A program made the position numbers and the translations under genes. Below the pieces are notes generated by a model that saw only the letters and a list, made by a program, of their open reading frames with translations, was not told the origin of the DNA and searched no databases. From Nostocoides sp. F2B08 (GTDB lineage: Bacteria > Actinomycetota > Actinomycetes > Actinomycetales > Dermatophilaceae), in contig NZ_WESE01000003.1 in assembly GCF_009184895.1 (NCBI RefSeq), forward strand, positions 459,809 to 523,808: a stretch of DNA of 64,000 nucleotides. The letters are read 5' to 3'. The first letter of the stretch is position 1; every line of letters starts with the position of its first letter. This document shows positions 45,990 to 54,488 of the stretch, piece by piece.

Positions 45990-46955
45990 TCAGAACAGTT
46001 CGACGTCCCCCATCGTCAGGCTCCAATCACTGGGGGCCGGAATGCCGCGAGCAAGGGGGCGTGCGGTGAGGAGAGGTCCCTGCCCTGGGAGAGGGAGAAG
46101 AGCACGTGTGTTGCCCGTTCGGAGCCCGATCGCATAGTCGGCGCCGGTTCTATTAAGGACCCGACGCACGAGGGTCATGCCGGCCGCTGTGGACGGGGCG
46201 AAGAGCTCGGCGATCACCGCCTCGAGGCCAGCCCCGCGTTCCCGCACCCGGAAGATCGCCCCGCCCCGCTTGGGCTCATGAGGATCCGCCAAGAGCACCC
46301 GGTAGGCAAGCGGCTCGAATTCTGTGCGCCAGCGCAGGTATGCGGGGGTCCGCTCGGTCCGCACCCCTCGCTGAGGAGCGTGGGCCAGTAGGCCGTCACA
46401 CACCCGGTCGTCGGCAAGCGCATCCCGAGCATCAACACCGACATCTGTCTGCTCCGACCAGATTCGCGAGGCGACCTTCGACCGCGTCATCCGAACGATA
46501 GCGCCGGGACCCGACGGCAGCACCCCGACGGGGAGACGTCGCACCGGGGTCCAGCCCATCGACAGGTAGCCGGGTCGGCTCTTGTCGTTCGGGGTGTTGA
46601 AGACGAAGGCGTCGCCTGTCACGGTTAGGTCCGCCACTGCCCTCAGTGTGAGGAGCCGAAAGATCCCCCTGCCCCGGTAGTCCGGGTCCGTGGCGGTGTC
46701 GACTGCCCGAACGGCCGGGAGCACCTTGCCCTCATCCGTCTGAAAGCGCCACCGGAGCAGGGTTCGATAGCCCACGACGCGGTCACCGTCGAGCGCCACC
46801 CACGCCGGAGATCGGCCGAAGGCGTTGCGCTCGTGCTTCCATGCCAGGAACCCCTCGTAGTGAGAGTCCTCCTCCTTCCCCAGGGAAGCACGCAGTAGGG
46901 CCGTCACCTTCGCCGAATCCCGCGGCTCCGCTTGCCGGACCTCGATCTCCCCCAC
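45990..46955 (-). CDS. GNAT-type acetyltransferase
   Basis: 321 residues. EVRQAEPRDSAKVTALLRAS begins the fold, WKHERNAFGRSPAWVALDGD follows, and ATDPDYRGRGIFRLLTLRAV is the acetyl-CoA loop. Start GTG 46955 is preferred because GAAGGAG lies five bases upstream; another GTG at 46973 lacks such a site. It heads the minus-strand operon GNAT-nucleotidyltransferase-PqqD-phosphatase and is divergent from a glycosyltransferase gene, so it may acetylate a glycan precursor. Confidence 0.78.
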   Translation of the reverse strand: MGEIEVRQAEPRDSAKVTALLRASLGKEEDSHYEGFLAWKHERNAFGRSPAWVALDGDRVVGYRTLLRWRFQTDEGKVLPAVRAVDTATDPDYRGRGIFRLLTLRAVADLTVTGDAFVFNTPNDKSRPGYLSMGWTPVRRLPVGVLPSGPGAIVRMTRSKVASRIWSEQTDVGVDARDALADDRVCDGLLAHAPQRGVRTERTPAYLRWRTEFEPLAYRVLLADPHEPKRGGAIFRVRERGAGLEAVIAELFAPSTAAGMTLVRRVLNRTGADYAIGLRTGNTRALLPLPGQGPLLTARPLARGIPAPSDWSLTMGDVELF

Positions 46956-47008
46956 AAACTCTCCTTCCAGCACCGCCGAGCGATGCGTTGACGCGCAGCC
47001 GTCGTTGT

Positions 47009-47014
47009 TACCCT
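47009..47014 (+). promoter_or_regulatory. -10 box of a family 4 glycosyltransferase gene (leaderless)
   Basis: TACCCT, six bases before GTG 47021. It decides that start within a longer open frame reaching back to 46841. Confidence 0.45.
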
Positions 47015-47020
47015 CCAGGA

Positions 47021-48172
47021 GTGTACGGCGAGCAGAGGCGGGGGGCGGACCCGCACATACGGGTCCTGTGGCTGATCAAGGGGCTTGGCCCAGGTGGTGC
47101 GGAGCAGCTGCTGCTCCAAGCCGCACGGGTCGTGGATCGCGAACGGTTCGACTACTCCATCGCCTACGTCCGCCCGGACAAGACCCACCTCGTTCCAGAG
47201 TTCGAGGCATTAGGCATCTTGCCTTATCGGTTGGGCTCCAAGCACGGTGGACGCCTCGGCTGGCTCAGAGAGCTCCGCTCGATGATTCAGGACGCTGATG
47301 TGGTGCACGTGCACTCACCTGTCCTCGCAGCCGCGACCAGGATCGGCTCTCGGACCGTCGCCGGCGGGCGCCGCCCGGTGGTCGTCACGACGGAGCACAA
47401 CGAGTGGACCAGCCACCGCCTGCCGACCCGGTTGGCGAACGCGCTGACCGAGCCTCTCGACGCCCAGACGTGGGCGGTGTCGGACCAGGTGAAGGAGACG
47501 GTGTGGCGTCCGCTCGCGGGCCGCTACGAGGTGCTCATACACGGGATCGATGGGACATCGCTGCTCGGGCAGAGGGCTACGCGCGAGGAGGTGCGTCGCG
47601 AGCTCGGCCTCCACGACGACGAGATCATGTCCCTGACCGTGGCGAACCTGAGGCGCAACAAGGACTACCCGAACCTCCTCGCCGCGGCTGAACGTGCGGT
47701 GGCGCTCGAGCCACGGCTTCGCTTCATCTCCGTCGGACAGGGGCCTCTCGAGTCGGAGCTGGGCGACCTGCATCGGCAGACCCGCCTTGGTGAGAGCTTC
47801 ATGTTCCTCGGGTTTCGCCGGGACATTCCAGCCCTCATGGCGGCCGCCGACGTCTTCACCCTGTCGTCGGCCCATGAGGGCCTGCCGGTCGCGATCATGG
47901 AGGCCTTCGCCATGGGCCTTCCCGTGGTTGCGACCGCTGTCGGGGGCATCCCGCAGCATGTCCGCGACGGGATCGACGGCAGGGTCGTCCCTCCGGGCGA
48001 TCCCAACGCACTTGCAGACGCCCTGGTCGCACTCGCGCAGGATCCCGCCGCACGCCGGCGCATGTCCGAGTCGGTGAGATCGCGGGCGCCGAAGTACGAC
48101 ATCAGAAGCGCCGTGGCAACGATCGAGCAGCGGTATGCGGAGCTCGCCTCAGCCGGCGCGTCCCGGAAGTAG
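47021..48172 (+). CDS. Family 4 glycosyltransferase
   Basis: 383 residues from GTG. N-terminal acceptor domain with LIKGLGPGGAEQLLLQAARV and DADVVHVHSPV; C-terminal donor domain with LTVANLRRNKDYPNLLAAAE and SSAHEGLPVAIMEAFAMGLP (E-x7-E). It transfers a sugar from a nucleotide donor in a retaining reaction on the cytosolic membrane face. Its 3' end overlaps a convergent deacetylase gene by 24 bases. Confidence 0.86.
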   Translation: MYGEQRRGADPHIRVLWLIKGLGPGGAEQLLLQAARVVDRERFDYSIAYVRPDKTHLVPEFEALGILPYRLGSKHGGRLGWLRELRSMIQDADVVHVHSPVLAAATRIGSRTVAGGRRPVVVTTEHNEWTSHRLPTRLANALTEPLDAQTWAVSDQVKETVWRPLAGRYEVLIHGIDGTSLLGQRATREEVRRELGLHDDEIMSLTVANLRRNKDYPNLLAAAERAVALEPRLRFISVGQGPLESELGDLHRQTRLGESFMFLGFRRDIPALMAAADVFTLSSAHEGLPVAIMEAFAMGLPVVATAVGGIPQHVRDGIDGRVVPPGDPNALADALVALAQDPAARRRMSESVRSRAPKYDIRSAVATIEQRYAELASAGASRK

Positions 48173-48991
48173 TCGGCTCAGTCGCGCGGGCATCTTCGCA
48201 CCCGCGACCAGGCCGGCGTACAGTCGCTCGGCCCGCAGGCGCCCGGTCAGCTTGGCCTCGAAGAACTCGATTGGGTCGCTGTGCCGTACTGGGACACGCC
48301 GCAGACGCATGGAGTGGGTCTGGGGATCGTTGCGACCGAGGACGCCGGTCGAACTGCTGCGAAATCGCCGAGCGAGGTCCGGTTCGAGTTCGGGGACGGG
48401 GATGCCCCACGGGTAGGTGAAGTGCCGGGGACTGACGCCCAGGTGTCGCTCGACCGTCTCGGTGCACTCGTCGATATCCTCGACCGTCAGGACCTCCGGA
48501 CGCAGGTGGTTATGCGTGTGGTTGCCGATCGTGCACAGCCCCGACTCCACGAGCTCTTCGATCTGAGACCACGTCATCCCCTCGCCGTGCGGACCCTGTG
48601 CCGTCGATCCCTCCCATTGCATTCGCCGGCCCATGAACGCGGTCGCAAGGTACAGCGTAAACGGCAGTCTGCGCTCGCGCAGAAGCGGCCAGGCGTTCTC
48701 ATAGACGTCGGCGAACCCGTCGTCGAAGGTCAGGACGACACTGGCGCGGTCATCTCTGGCCTCGACCCGGTCGAGCGCGGTGTCCAAGGGCAGTACGTCA
48801 TGCCGCTCGAGCGCCGACAACTGCTGTCTGAACTGACTGAGAGAGACGTCGAGCTCGTCACGACTCCCGGCTCCCACGCGGTGATAGATGAGCAGGGCTG
48901 GGCCCCGCGGCGGGGACTCGCTCTCAAGGAGGGACAGCCGTTCCTTGACCCAGGCGCGTGAAGCCAAGTCTGGGTGGATTGCGGTGCTCAC
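48149..48991 (-). CDS. Polysaccharide deacetylase family protein
   Basis: 280 residues from GTG. NodB homology: ALLIYHRVGAG, SVVLTFDDGFADVYENAWPL (catalytic Asp pair), CTIGNHTHNHLRPE (metal His pair) and RHFTYPWGIP. It removes N- or O-acetyl groups from a glycan. No signal peptide is visible, so it may act in the cytosol or on the inner leaflet. GTGA overlap with the upstream membrane protein gene. Confidence 0.85.
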   Translation of the reverse strand: MSTAIHPDLASRAWVKERLSLLESESPPRGPALLIYHRVGAGSRDELDVSLSQFRQQLSALERHDVLPLDTALDRVEARDDRASVVLTFDDGFADVYENAWPLLRERRLPFTLYLATAFMGRRMQWEGSTAQGPHGEGMTWSQIEELVESGLCTIGNHTHNHLRPEVLTVEDIDECTETVERHLGVSPRHFTYPWGIPVPELEPDLARRFRSSSTGVLGRNDPQTHSMRLRRVPVRHSDPIEFFEAKLTGRLRAERLYAGLVAGAKMPARLSRLLPGRAG

Positions 48992-50352
48992 CGGCGTACC
49001 ACCGCGTAGGGCTCCGAGCCCGGCAGCGTATGGACGGTCCCTGACCGCAGCGGAAGGCCGTCCAGCGACACGTTGGGTTTGGGAAGCGAGAGCAGCACCA
49101 GGAAGAAGGGCAGCATGAGCACTCTCTGTCGCGCCAGGATGCCGAAGTTACCGAACCCGGCAAAGGCGATCACGAAGGCGAGGATGAACACGATGGTGAA
49201 GACCAAGTAGGGATTACGTCGAAGTGCACCGATCTGGCCGAGCCGCCTCCATCCCAACACGGCCAGCGCGAGGAGGAACATCCCTTCGAGACTTTGGACG
49301 AGCATTTGCGCGTTGCCGGCCTCGAACGGGAACGGCCTGAAAAGGATGGTGATGAGCGCGACCGGAACGCCGAACGGGTTGCTGAGCGGCATCGGGGTGA
49401 ACTCAGAGCCGCCCTGCTGGGTCTGCCCGCTGGACCAGTCGATCGTTTCAGTGATGGCCTGGGTGCTGAGGTCATCGATGCCGAGGAACTGGGCTGATGC
49501 GCGGACGAGGACGACGCCCGCCGCCCCAAGCACTGCAATGGCCGACATCTTGCGCAGCAGACCTGCCGCCGTCCCCCCGGTCGGCCGGAACATCTCGGCC
49601 ACGAAGAGCGACGCGAAGAGCAGCACCGCGATGTGGGGGCGAACCAAAGCCAGTCCAACTGCACCGACCACGAGGAGCCAGATGACGCCACCCTTCCCGG
49701 TGAAATGCCTCGCCGCGCCCAAGGCCGTGACGCCGACGAAGAGCAGGAGCCATGACTCCTTGCCGATGCTGGACGGCCAGTAGAGCATCGACGGCAGGAA
49801 GAAGATGAGCAGTGCGTAGCGCTTGTGGTCTCCCTGCGGGATGGCGACACGAAAAGCACGGTAGAGGAGGTACGCGCCCCAGAACGCGAACGAGCCGAAG
49901 ACGAAGAACCCTGCGAGCGGCGAGCCACCGATCACTGTGTAGACCGCAGTCGTGATGATCTCCATGACCTGGGTGCCCTGCTTGCCGCCCCACTCCCAGA
50001 CGATGTCGCCCTGACGCCAGATCTTGTGCTGGTAGGCCGCGTACAAGTTGTAGCGCTCGGCGTCTGCGCTGCCGCTGTAGACGACGTAGGCAACGTAGTA
50101 GCGCCCGAAGGTCCCGAGGAGTTTGGCGAAGAGCCCGCCGACAAGGACCCAGGGCAGCCAAGACTCATCGTTGTTGCGCGTCACGACCCAGGCGACCAGC
50201 AACAGGTCGATCGCTACCACGACAGGGATGATGGCCAACGCACCGTAGATGTTGTACGTCTGTGACGACAGGGCCCATCCCCACACCGCAGCATAAGCCG
50301 CGCCGAGAATGATGCCGAGGGCGGTCAGCCACCGCCCGGACAACTCAGGCAC
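48988..50352 (-). CDS. Polysaccharide polymerase-like membrane protein
   Basis: 454 residues with about eleven membrane segments. A polar loop after the second pair contains FGRYYVAYVVYSGSADAERY and WEWGGKQGTQVMEIITTAVY; later FFLPSMLYWPSSIGKESWLL and ILFRPFPFEAGNAQ. This resembles the hypothetical Wzy-like proteins next to Wzz/kinase genes in actinobacteria. It lies six bases downstream of the kinase fusion gene in one operon with the deacetylase. Polymerase function is inferred from fold and context. Confidence 0.7.
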   Translation of the reverse strand: MPELSGRWLTALGIILGAAYAAVWGWALSSQTYNIYGALAIIPVVVAIDLLLVAWVVTRNNDESWLPWVLVGGLFAKLLGTFGRYYVAYVVYSGSADAERYNLYAAYQHKIWRQGDIVWEWGGKQGTQVMEIITTAVYTVIGGSPLAGFFVFGSFAFWGAYLLYRAFRVAIPQGDHKRYALLIFFLPSMLYWPSSIGKESWLLLFVGVTALGAARHFTGKGGVIWLLVVGAVGLALVRPHIAVLLFASLFVAEMFRPTGGTAAGLLRKMSAIAVLGAAGVVLVRASAQFLGIDDLSTQAITETIDWSSGQTQQGGSEFTPMPLSNPFGVPVALITILFRPFPFEAGNAQMLVQSLEGMFLLALAVLGWRRLGQIGALRRNPYLVFTIVFILAFVIAFAGFGNFGILARQRVLMLPFFLVLLSLPKPNVSLDGLPLRSGTVHTLPGSEPYAVVRR

Positions 50353-50358
50353 GCCCGC

Positions 50359-52041
50359 CTAGCCCGATGAAGCGCGCCGCTGGCGGCGAGTTTGGCCAAG
50401 GACGGGAGGGTCGCCCGAATCGTCTGTTGTCGCCAGATCTCGCCTGACGTCGTATCCCTCGTATGGATCGAACGCATCCTCGGCTGAACCTGAACTTAGA
50501 TCCGCCGACGACAACCCCCCATCCGCAGCTCGTTCCTTCGCCTCTCGGCGTGTGCGCGGTCGGGGCTGGTCGCCGGCAGCTCGTGCACCTCTCCTACCGC
50601 GGCGGCCGCTCGCCTTGGCGGCGGGGTCTTCGGACGCACTGCCGTAGCCGTAACCGTAGCCGTCCGATCGCCGGCTCGGCGTGCCCACAAGGATTGCCCC
50701 CGTAACTGGGACATGGAATCGGCCCAACAGTTCACTGACGCGCAGTCCGGCGGCTTCGGTGAGCCGACCGCTCCGCACCACGAAGAGGACCGTGTCGACG
50801 ATTGGCAAGATGTCGAAGCCATCGCTGGCAGCCAGGATGGGAGCCGTGTCGACGATCACGATGTCAGCCAGAGGTCGCGCTTCGTCGATGAGCGTTCCCA
50901 TCCGCGTTGCGAGACTCGCGGGGTGTGCTAACTGGGTGCCGGCCGTGATGATCTTGACGCCCGGGACGCTGGTTGGTCGGGCGAGCGCCTCGAGGCGGGT
51001 CGAGGCAGGGTCGTAGAGGAAGTCGGAGATCCCGGCGCCCTGGGGGACGTCGAACATCGGGTGGAGGTTCGGCGAGCGCAGGTCGGCATCCAGCACTAGG
51101 ACGGACTTGCCGGTCTCGGCAAAACTGGCCGCGAGGTTGGCCACACTCGTGGACTTGCCCTCACCGGCCTGGGCCGACGTGACCATGACGACCTTCGCGT
51201 GTCCTTGGCGGGCCCTGCGCCTTTCGGCCAGTGCGGACTCCGACCGGCCGACCTCGAGGGAGGCCGTGTGCATGACGGCGGCACGGGCGGTGCGATAGCC
51301 ATCGGCATAGACCCCATGGGGCTCATCCGCAACGAGTATTTGCCTTTGTTCTCGTTGGGAGCGGCTGAGCTTCGGGATCTCGGCGATGACCGGCATGCGC
51401 AGTGCTTGATAGACCTCGTCACGAGTCCTGAGGCGGGAGTCGACCTGGTGGAGGACAAGCGCAAGTCCGAAGCCGATGAGGAGACCGAGGAGTGCCGCCA
51501 TGGTGGTCCGGAAGGTCCGGCTCGGTGGGATGCTAAAGCCACCGCTGGCGATGATCGGGATGGGGGTGGCCTCCGCCAGGATCGACAGCTCAGCCTCGCC
51601 TGTGCCATCACGTGGTGTAGCAAAGTACGCCACAGACTGTTCCGCGAACGCGTTGGCAACCGCTGCCACGTATTCGGCATCCGCCCCGCTCATCTCCACC
51701 GTCAGCGATTGCGCGGACGGGTTCGGAGTCACAGTGAGTTGGTTGGCGAGAAGGGCGGGCTCCCTCGTGTATCCCACCTGCTGCGCTGCTAGGGCTGGGA
51801 CCTCACCCGTGGTCATGTAGAGCACGACGCGGTCCAGCGAAACCGCTCCGGCAGGCTCGTCGACGGAGCGTGCCGGCGTCTCGACGATCAGCGTGGCGGT
51901 AGCCGTGTAGCTCGTGACTCTCTCAACGGGTGGCGGCTCCGCGGGAGTGATGAGGAACATAACGACCGCGGCGGCCAGCGAAGTCGCCACGATCACCGGC
52001 CACTTCCGGCGAATGACCTTCCAGTACTCGCGTGCGTTCAT
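50359..52041 (-). CDS. Wzz/BY-kinase fusion: chain-length determinant and tyrosine autokinase
   Basis: 560 residues. Residues 1-220 are Wzz-like with membrane segments at 17-37 and about 195-220 (SRTFRTTMAALLGLLIGFGL). From residue 310 the kinase has Walker A VMVTSAQAGEGKSTSVANLA, Walker A' SVLVLDADLRSPNLHPMF and Walker B DIVIVDTAPIL. The C-terminal tail holds tyrosine-rich DGYGYGYGSASED and DPYEGYDV for autophosphorylation. ATG 52041 has GGAG upstream; ATG 52071 is an alternative. It controls polymer export and length, opposed by the phosphatase at 44259. Confidence 0.88.
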   Translation of the reverse strand: MNAREYWKVIRRKWPVIVATSLAAAVVMFLITPAEPPPVERVTSYTATATLIVETPARSVDEPAGAVSLDRVVLYMTTGEVPALAAQQVGYTREPALLANQLTVTPNPSAQSLTVEMSGADAEYVAAVANAFAEQSVAYFATPRDGTGEAELSILAEATPIPIIASGGFSIPPSRTFRTTMAALLGLLIGFGLALVLHQVDSRLRTRDEVYQALRMPVIAEIPKLSRSQREQRQILVADEPHGVYADGYRTARAAVMHTASLEVGRSESALAERRRARQGHAKVVMVTSAQAGEGKSTSVANLAASFAETGKSVLVLDADLRSPNLHPMFDVPQGAGISDFLYDPASTRLEALARPTSVPGVKIITAGTQLAHPASLATRMGTLIDEARPLADIVIVDTAPILAASDGFDILPIVDTVLFVVRSGRLTEAAGLRVSELLGRFHVPVTGAILVGTPSRRSDGYGYGYGSASEDPAAKASGRRGRRGARAAGDQPRPRTRREAKERAADGGLSSADLSSGSAEDAFDPYEGYDVRRDLATTDDSGDPPVLGQTRRQRRASSG

Positions 52042-52188
52042 GGTCGTGTCCGCTCCGCGGGCATCCCCCATGAGCTCATGTTCGAACCTCTCGTGTGCAG
52101 CATCGACAGAGCGCCCGCCGACCCTTGAGTCTATCCCGACTCGATGGACTGGCTTGTCCCTCACGAAACCCATGAGAAAATCGACCAC

Positions 52189-53376
52189 GTGACGGGGAGG
52201 ACCGACGAACGCGCGCGCTGGCGCATCGCGCACCTGACGACGGCTGACATCAGTCTTGCGCTGCTCCTCGCCACCGAGCTGGAGGAGCGCGTCCAGGAGG
52301 GACACGAGGTCTTCGGCATCAGCGCCCCCGGGCCCTACGTCGAGCGTGTGAAGGCGCTCGGCGTCGAACACGTGCCGATTCGATCGCTCACTCGCTCCTG
52401 GGGGCTGCGCCAGGACCTGCGAGCGTTCGTGGACCTATGGCGGACCCTGCGGAGTCTCGACCTCGACGTGCTCCATACTCACAACCCAAAGACTGGGGTA
52501 ATGGGCCGGATCACTGGACGGCTCGCTGGTGTACCAGTTGTTGTCAACACTTGCCACGGCTTGTGGGCCACTCCAGAGGACTCGCTCGCCAAGCGGGCAT
52601 TCGTCTACGGCCTAGAGGGCCTGGCGGCTCGCTTCTCCGACTACGAGCTCTTCCAGAACGCTCAGGACGAGCGGACTTTACGCCGGTTCCTCAAGCGAGG
52701 TCGACATCAGGTCGTCGGCAACGGCATCGACCTGGACCGCTTCCGCTTCGACCGAGCCGGAAGAGCCCGCCTGCGAGCAGAGTGGGGCATTGGCGACGAG
52801 GAGATCCTTGTGGGCACAGTTGGGCGCCGGGTTCGCGAGAAGGGGTTGGCTGAATATGCGGCGGCAGCCCAGGCGTTGGACCACCGCGCCCGCTTCATTT
52901 GGGTCGGCCCAGAGGACGCCACAGAAGGCGAGGCCATGGCCGATATCGACACGTCGTCTGTGCAGTTCATGCCTGAACAGACAGACATGCCAGCGGTCTA
53001 CTCCGCCTTCGACGTCTTTGTGCTTGCGTCTTACCGCGAGGGCTTCTCGCGAGCCTCCATGGAGGCGGCAGCATGCGGTCTACCAATGGTCCTGTCGGAC
53101 ATCCGAGGTTGTCGCGAGATAGGTGTACACGCGGAACACCTCCTCCTTGTGGAACCCCGTAGTGCCATCGCTCTCAAGTCGGCCCTCCTAGGGCTCATTG
53201 GAGGATCCGAGATGCGGCTCAGGTTGGGGCGGGCTGCGGCGGAGCGTGCGCACCAGCTCTTCGACCAGCGAACCATCGCTGATGTCTCCAGGCGGACTTA
53301 TGAAGCGGTTCGGACAGGGTCACGACTGAGTCGGCGCCCGCTGGTTGCACACGTCAGTGGAAAGGCCGGACCGTGA
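52189..53376 (+). CDS. Family 4 glycosyltransferase
   Basis: 395 residues from GTG 52189; ATG 52144 in the same frame is an alternative. RIAHLTTADISLALLLATEL begins the acceptor domain, DLDVLHTHNPKTGVMGRITG follows, and ASYREGFSRASMEAAACGLP is the donor-site motif. Resembles transferases adding the second sugar to undecaprenyl-linked sugars, for example galactosyl- or acetylamino-sugar transferases. Divergent from the Wzz/kinase gene and overlapping the next gene by four bases. Confidence 0.84.
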   Translation: MTGRTDERARWRIAHLTTADISLALLLATELEERVQEGHEVFGISAPGPYVERVKALGVEHVPIRSLTRSWGLRQDLRAFVDLWRTLRSLDLDVLHTHNPKTGVMGRITGRLAGVPVVVNTCHGLWATPEDSLAKRAFVYGLEGLAARFSDYELFQNAQDERTLRRFLKRGRHQVVGNGIDLDRFRFDRAGRARLRAEWGIGDEEILVGTVGRRVREKGLAEYAAAAQALDHRARFIWVGPEDATEGEAMADIDTSSVQFMPEQTDMPAVYSAFDVFVLASYREGFSRASMEAAACGLPMVLSDIRGCREIGVHAEHLLLVEPRSAIALKSALLGLIGGSEMRLRLGRAAAERAHQLFDQRTIADVSRRTYEAVRTGSRLSRRPLVAHVSGKAGP

Positions 53377-54488
53377 TCCGCGTGCTTATCCACGGCCTGA
53401 GCCCGAACCTAGGCGGCATCGAGCGCTACCTGCTCAATCTTGTTCAGTCTCTTCAGGGCGCAGACTTCCACTTCGACATCACGCACTCGGATGTTGGGGC
53501 TCCTCCCGCGTTGAGTGGTGAGTTAGCAGCGCTTGGTTGCTCCTTCTACCCCGTCACACCTCGCGCGCGTAACACGCGCCGCAACCGGCGAGAACTCCAA
53601 GGGCTGATGGCCCAAGGATTCGACGTGCTTCACTTCAACGCCACGAGCGCGTCCTATCTCGCACCGGTCCGTGCCGCTCTGCGCAGCTCGGTCCCCGTCC
53701 TCGTTCACAGCCATAGCGCTGGCAGTCCACCGTCGACGCGTTCGCGCGCTATGCACTTCATCGGACGCGCGTCACCTGCGCTAGCCAAGACTCGGAGAAT
53801 TGCTGTGTCCGAGCCGGCTGGACGATGGATGTTCGGACCTCAGCGTTCGTGGGACGTGATAGAGAACGGTTTCGACCCTGAACCCTTCCAGTTCCGGCCA
53901 GAAACACGTGATCGCCTTCGACTCGAGCTCGGTCTCTCAAGCCGTTCGGCCATCGGGCACGTGGGGGCCTTCTTACCAGCAAAGAATCACAAATTCTTGG
54001 TCAGCACGTTTGCGGAGATTGTCCGACAGCACCCAGAAGCCACGCTGGTGCTAGTGGGCGCCGGGCCGGGCGAAGAGCAGTTGAGAAGCCATATTGCGGC
54101 CCTAGGCATGGAAGAACGAGTGCTGCTACTTGGCGGGCGAACCGATGTCTCTGACCTGCTGTCAGCCATGGATTTGTTCGTCTTTCCGTCGATTTACGAA
54201 GGTAGTCCGCTTGCTGTGGCAGAGGCCCGTGCCGCCGGCCTACCAGCCGTGGTGTCCGAGGCTGTGCCTGAATCGATGTCCGGTGGGAGCACCAACCGCA
54301 TGCCGCTCGCGGCTGGACCAGAGAGGTGGGCCGCTACCGCAGTCCGGTTGCTCACCAGCAGCGACCGCACGCCTTTGCCCAGCGGACTTCCGACGTTGGC
54401 GGAACACGCCCTCACGATGGCAGAGGTCTATCGGGGACTCTCCGTCGTGTCTGACGCTAGTTCGGGCAGCCGGAGAGGACTCACCTGA
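53373..54488 (+). CDS. Family 4 glycosyltransferase
   Basis: 371 residues from GTG. VLIHGLSPNLGGIERYLLNL, VLHFNATSASYLAPVRA and the C-terminal IGHVGAFLPAKNHKFLVSTF and PSIYEGSPLAVAEARAAGLP define the fold. The motif GGIERY is found in capsular and exopolysaccharide transferases. Overlaps both neighbours, part of the run 52189-57309. Confidence 0.84.
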   Translation: MIRVLIHGLSPNLGGIERYLLNLVQSLQGADFHFDITHSDVGAPPALSGELAALGCSFYPVTPRARNTRRNRRELQGLMAQGFDVLHFNATSASYLAPVRAALRSSVPVLVHSHSAGSPPSTRSRAMHFIGRASPALAKTRRIAVSEPAGRWMFGPQRSWDVIENGFDPEPFQFRPETRDRLRLELGLSSRSAIGHVGAFLPAKNHKFLVSTFAEIVRQHPEATLVLVGAGPGEEQLRSHIAALGMEERVLLLGGRTDVSDLLSAMDLFVFPSIYEGSPLAVAEARAAGLPAVVSEAVPESMSGGSTNRMPLAAGPERWAATAVRLLTSSDRTPLPSGLPTLAEHALTMAEVYRGLSVVSDASSGSRRGLT

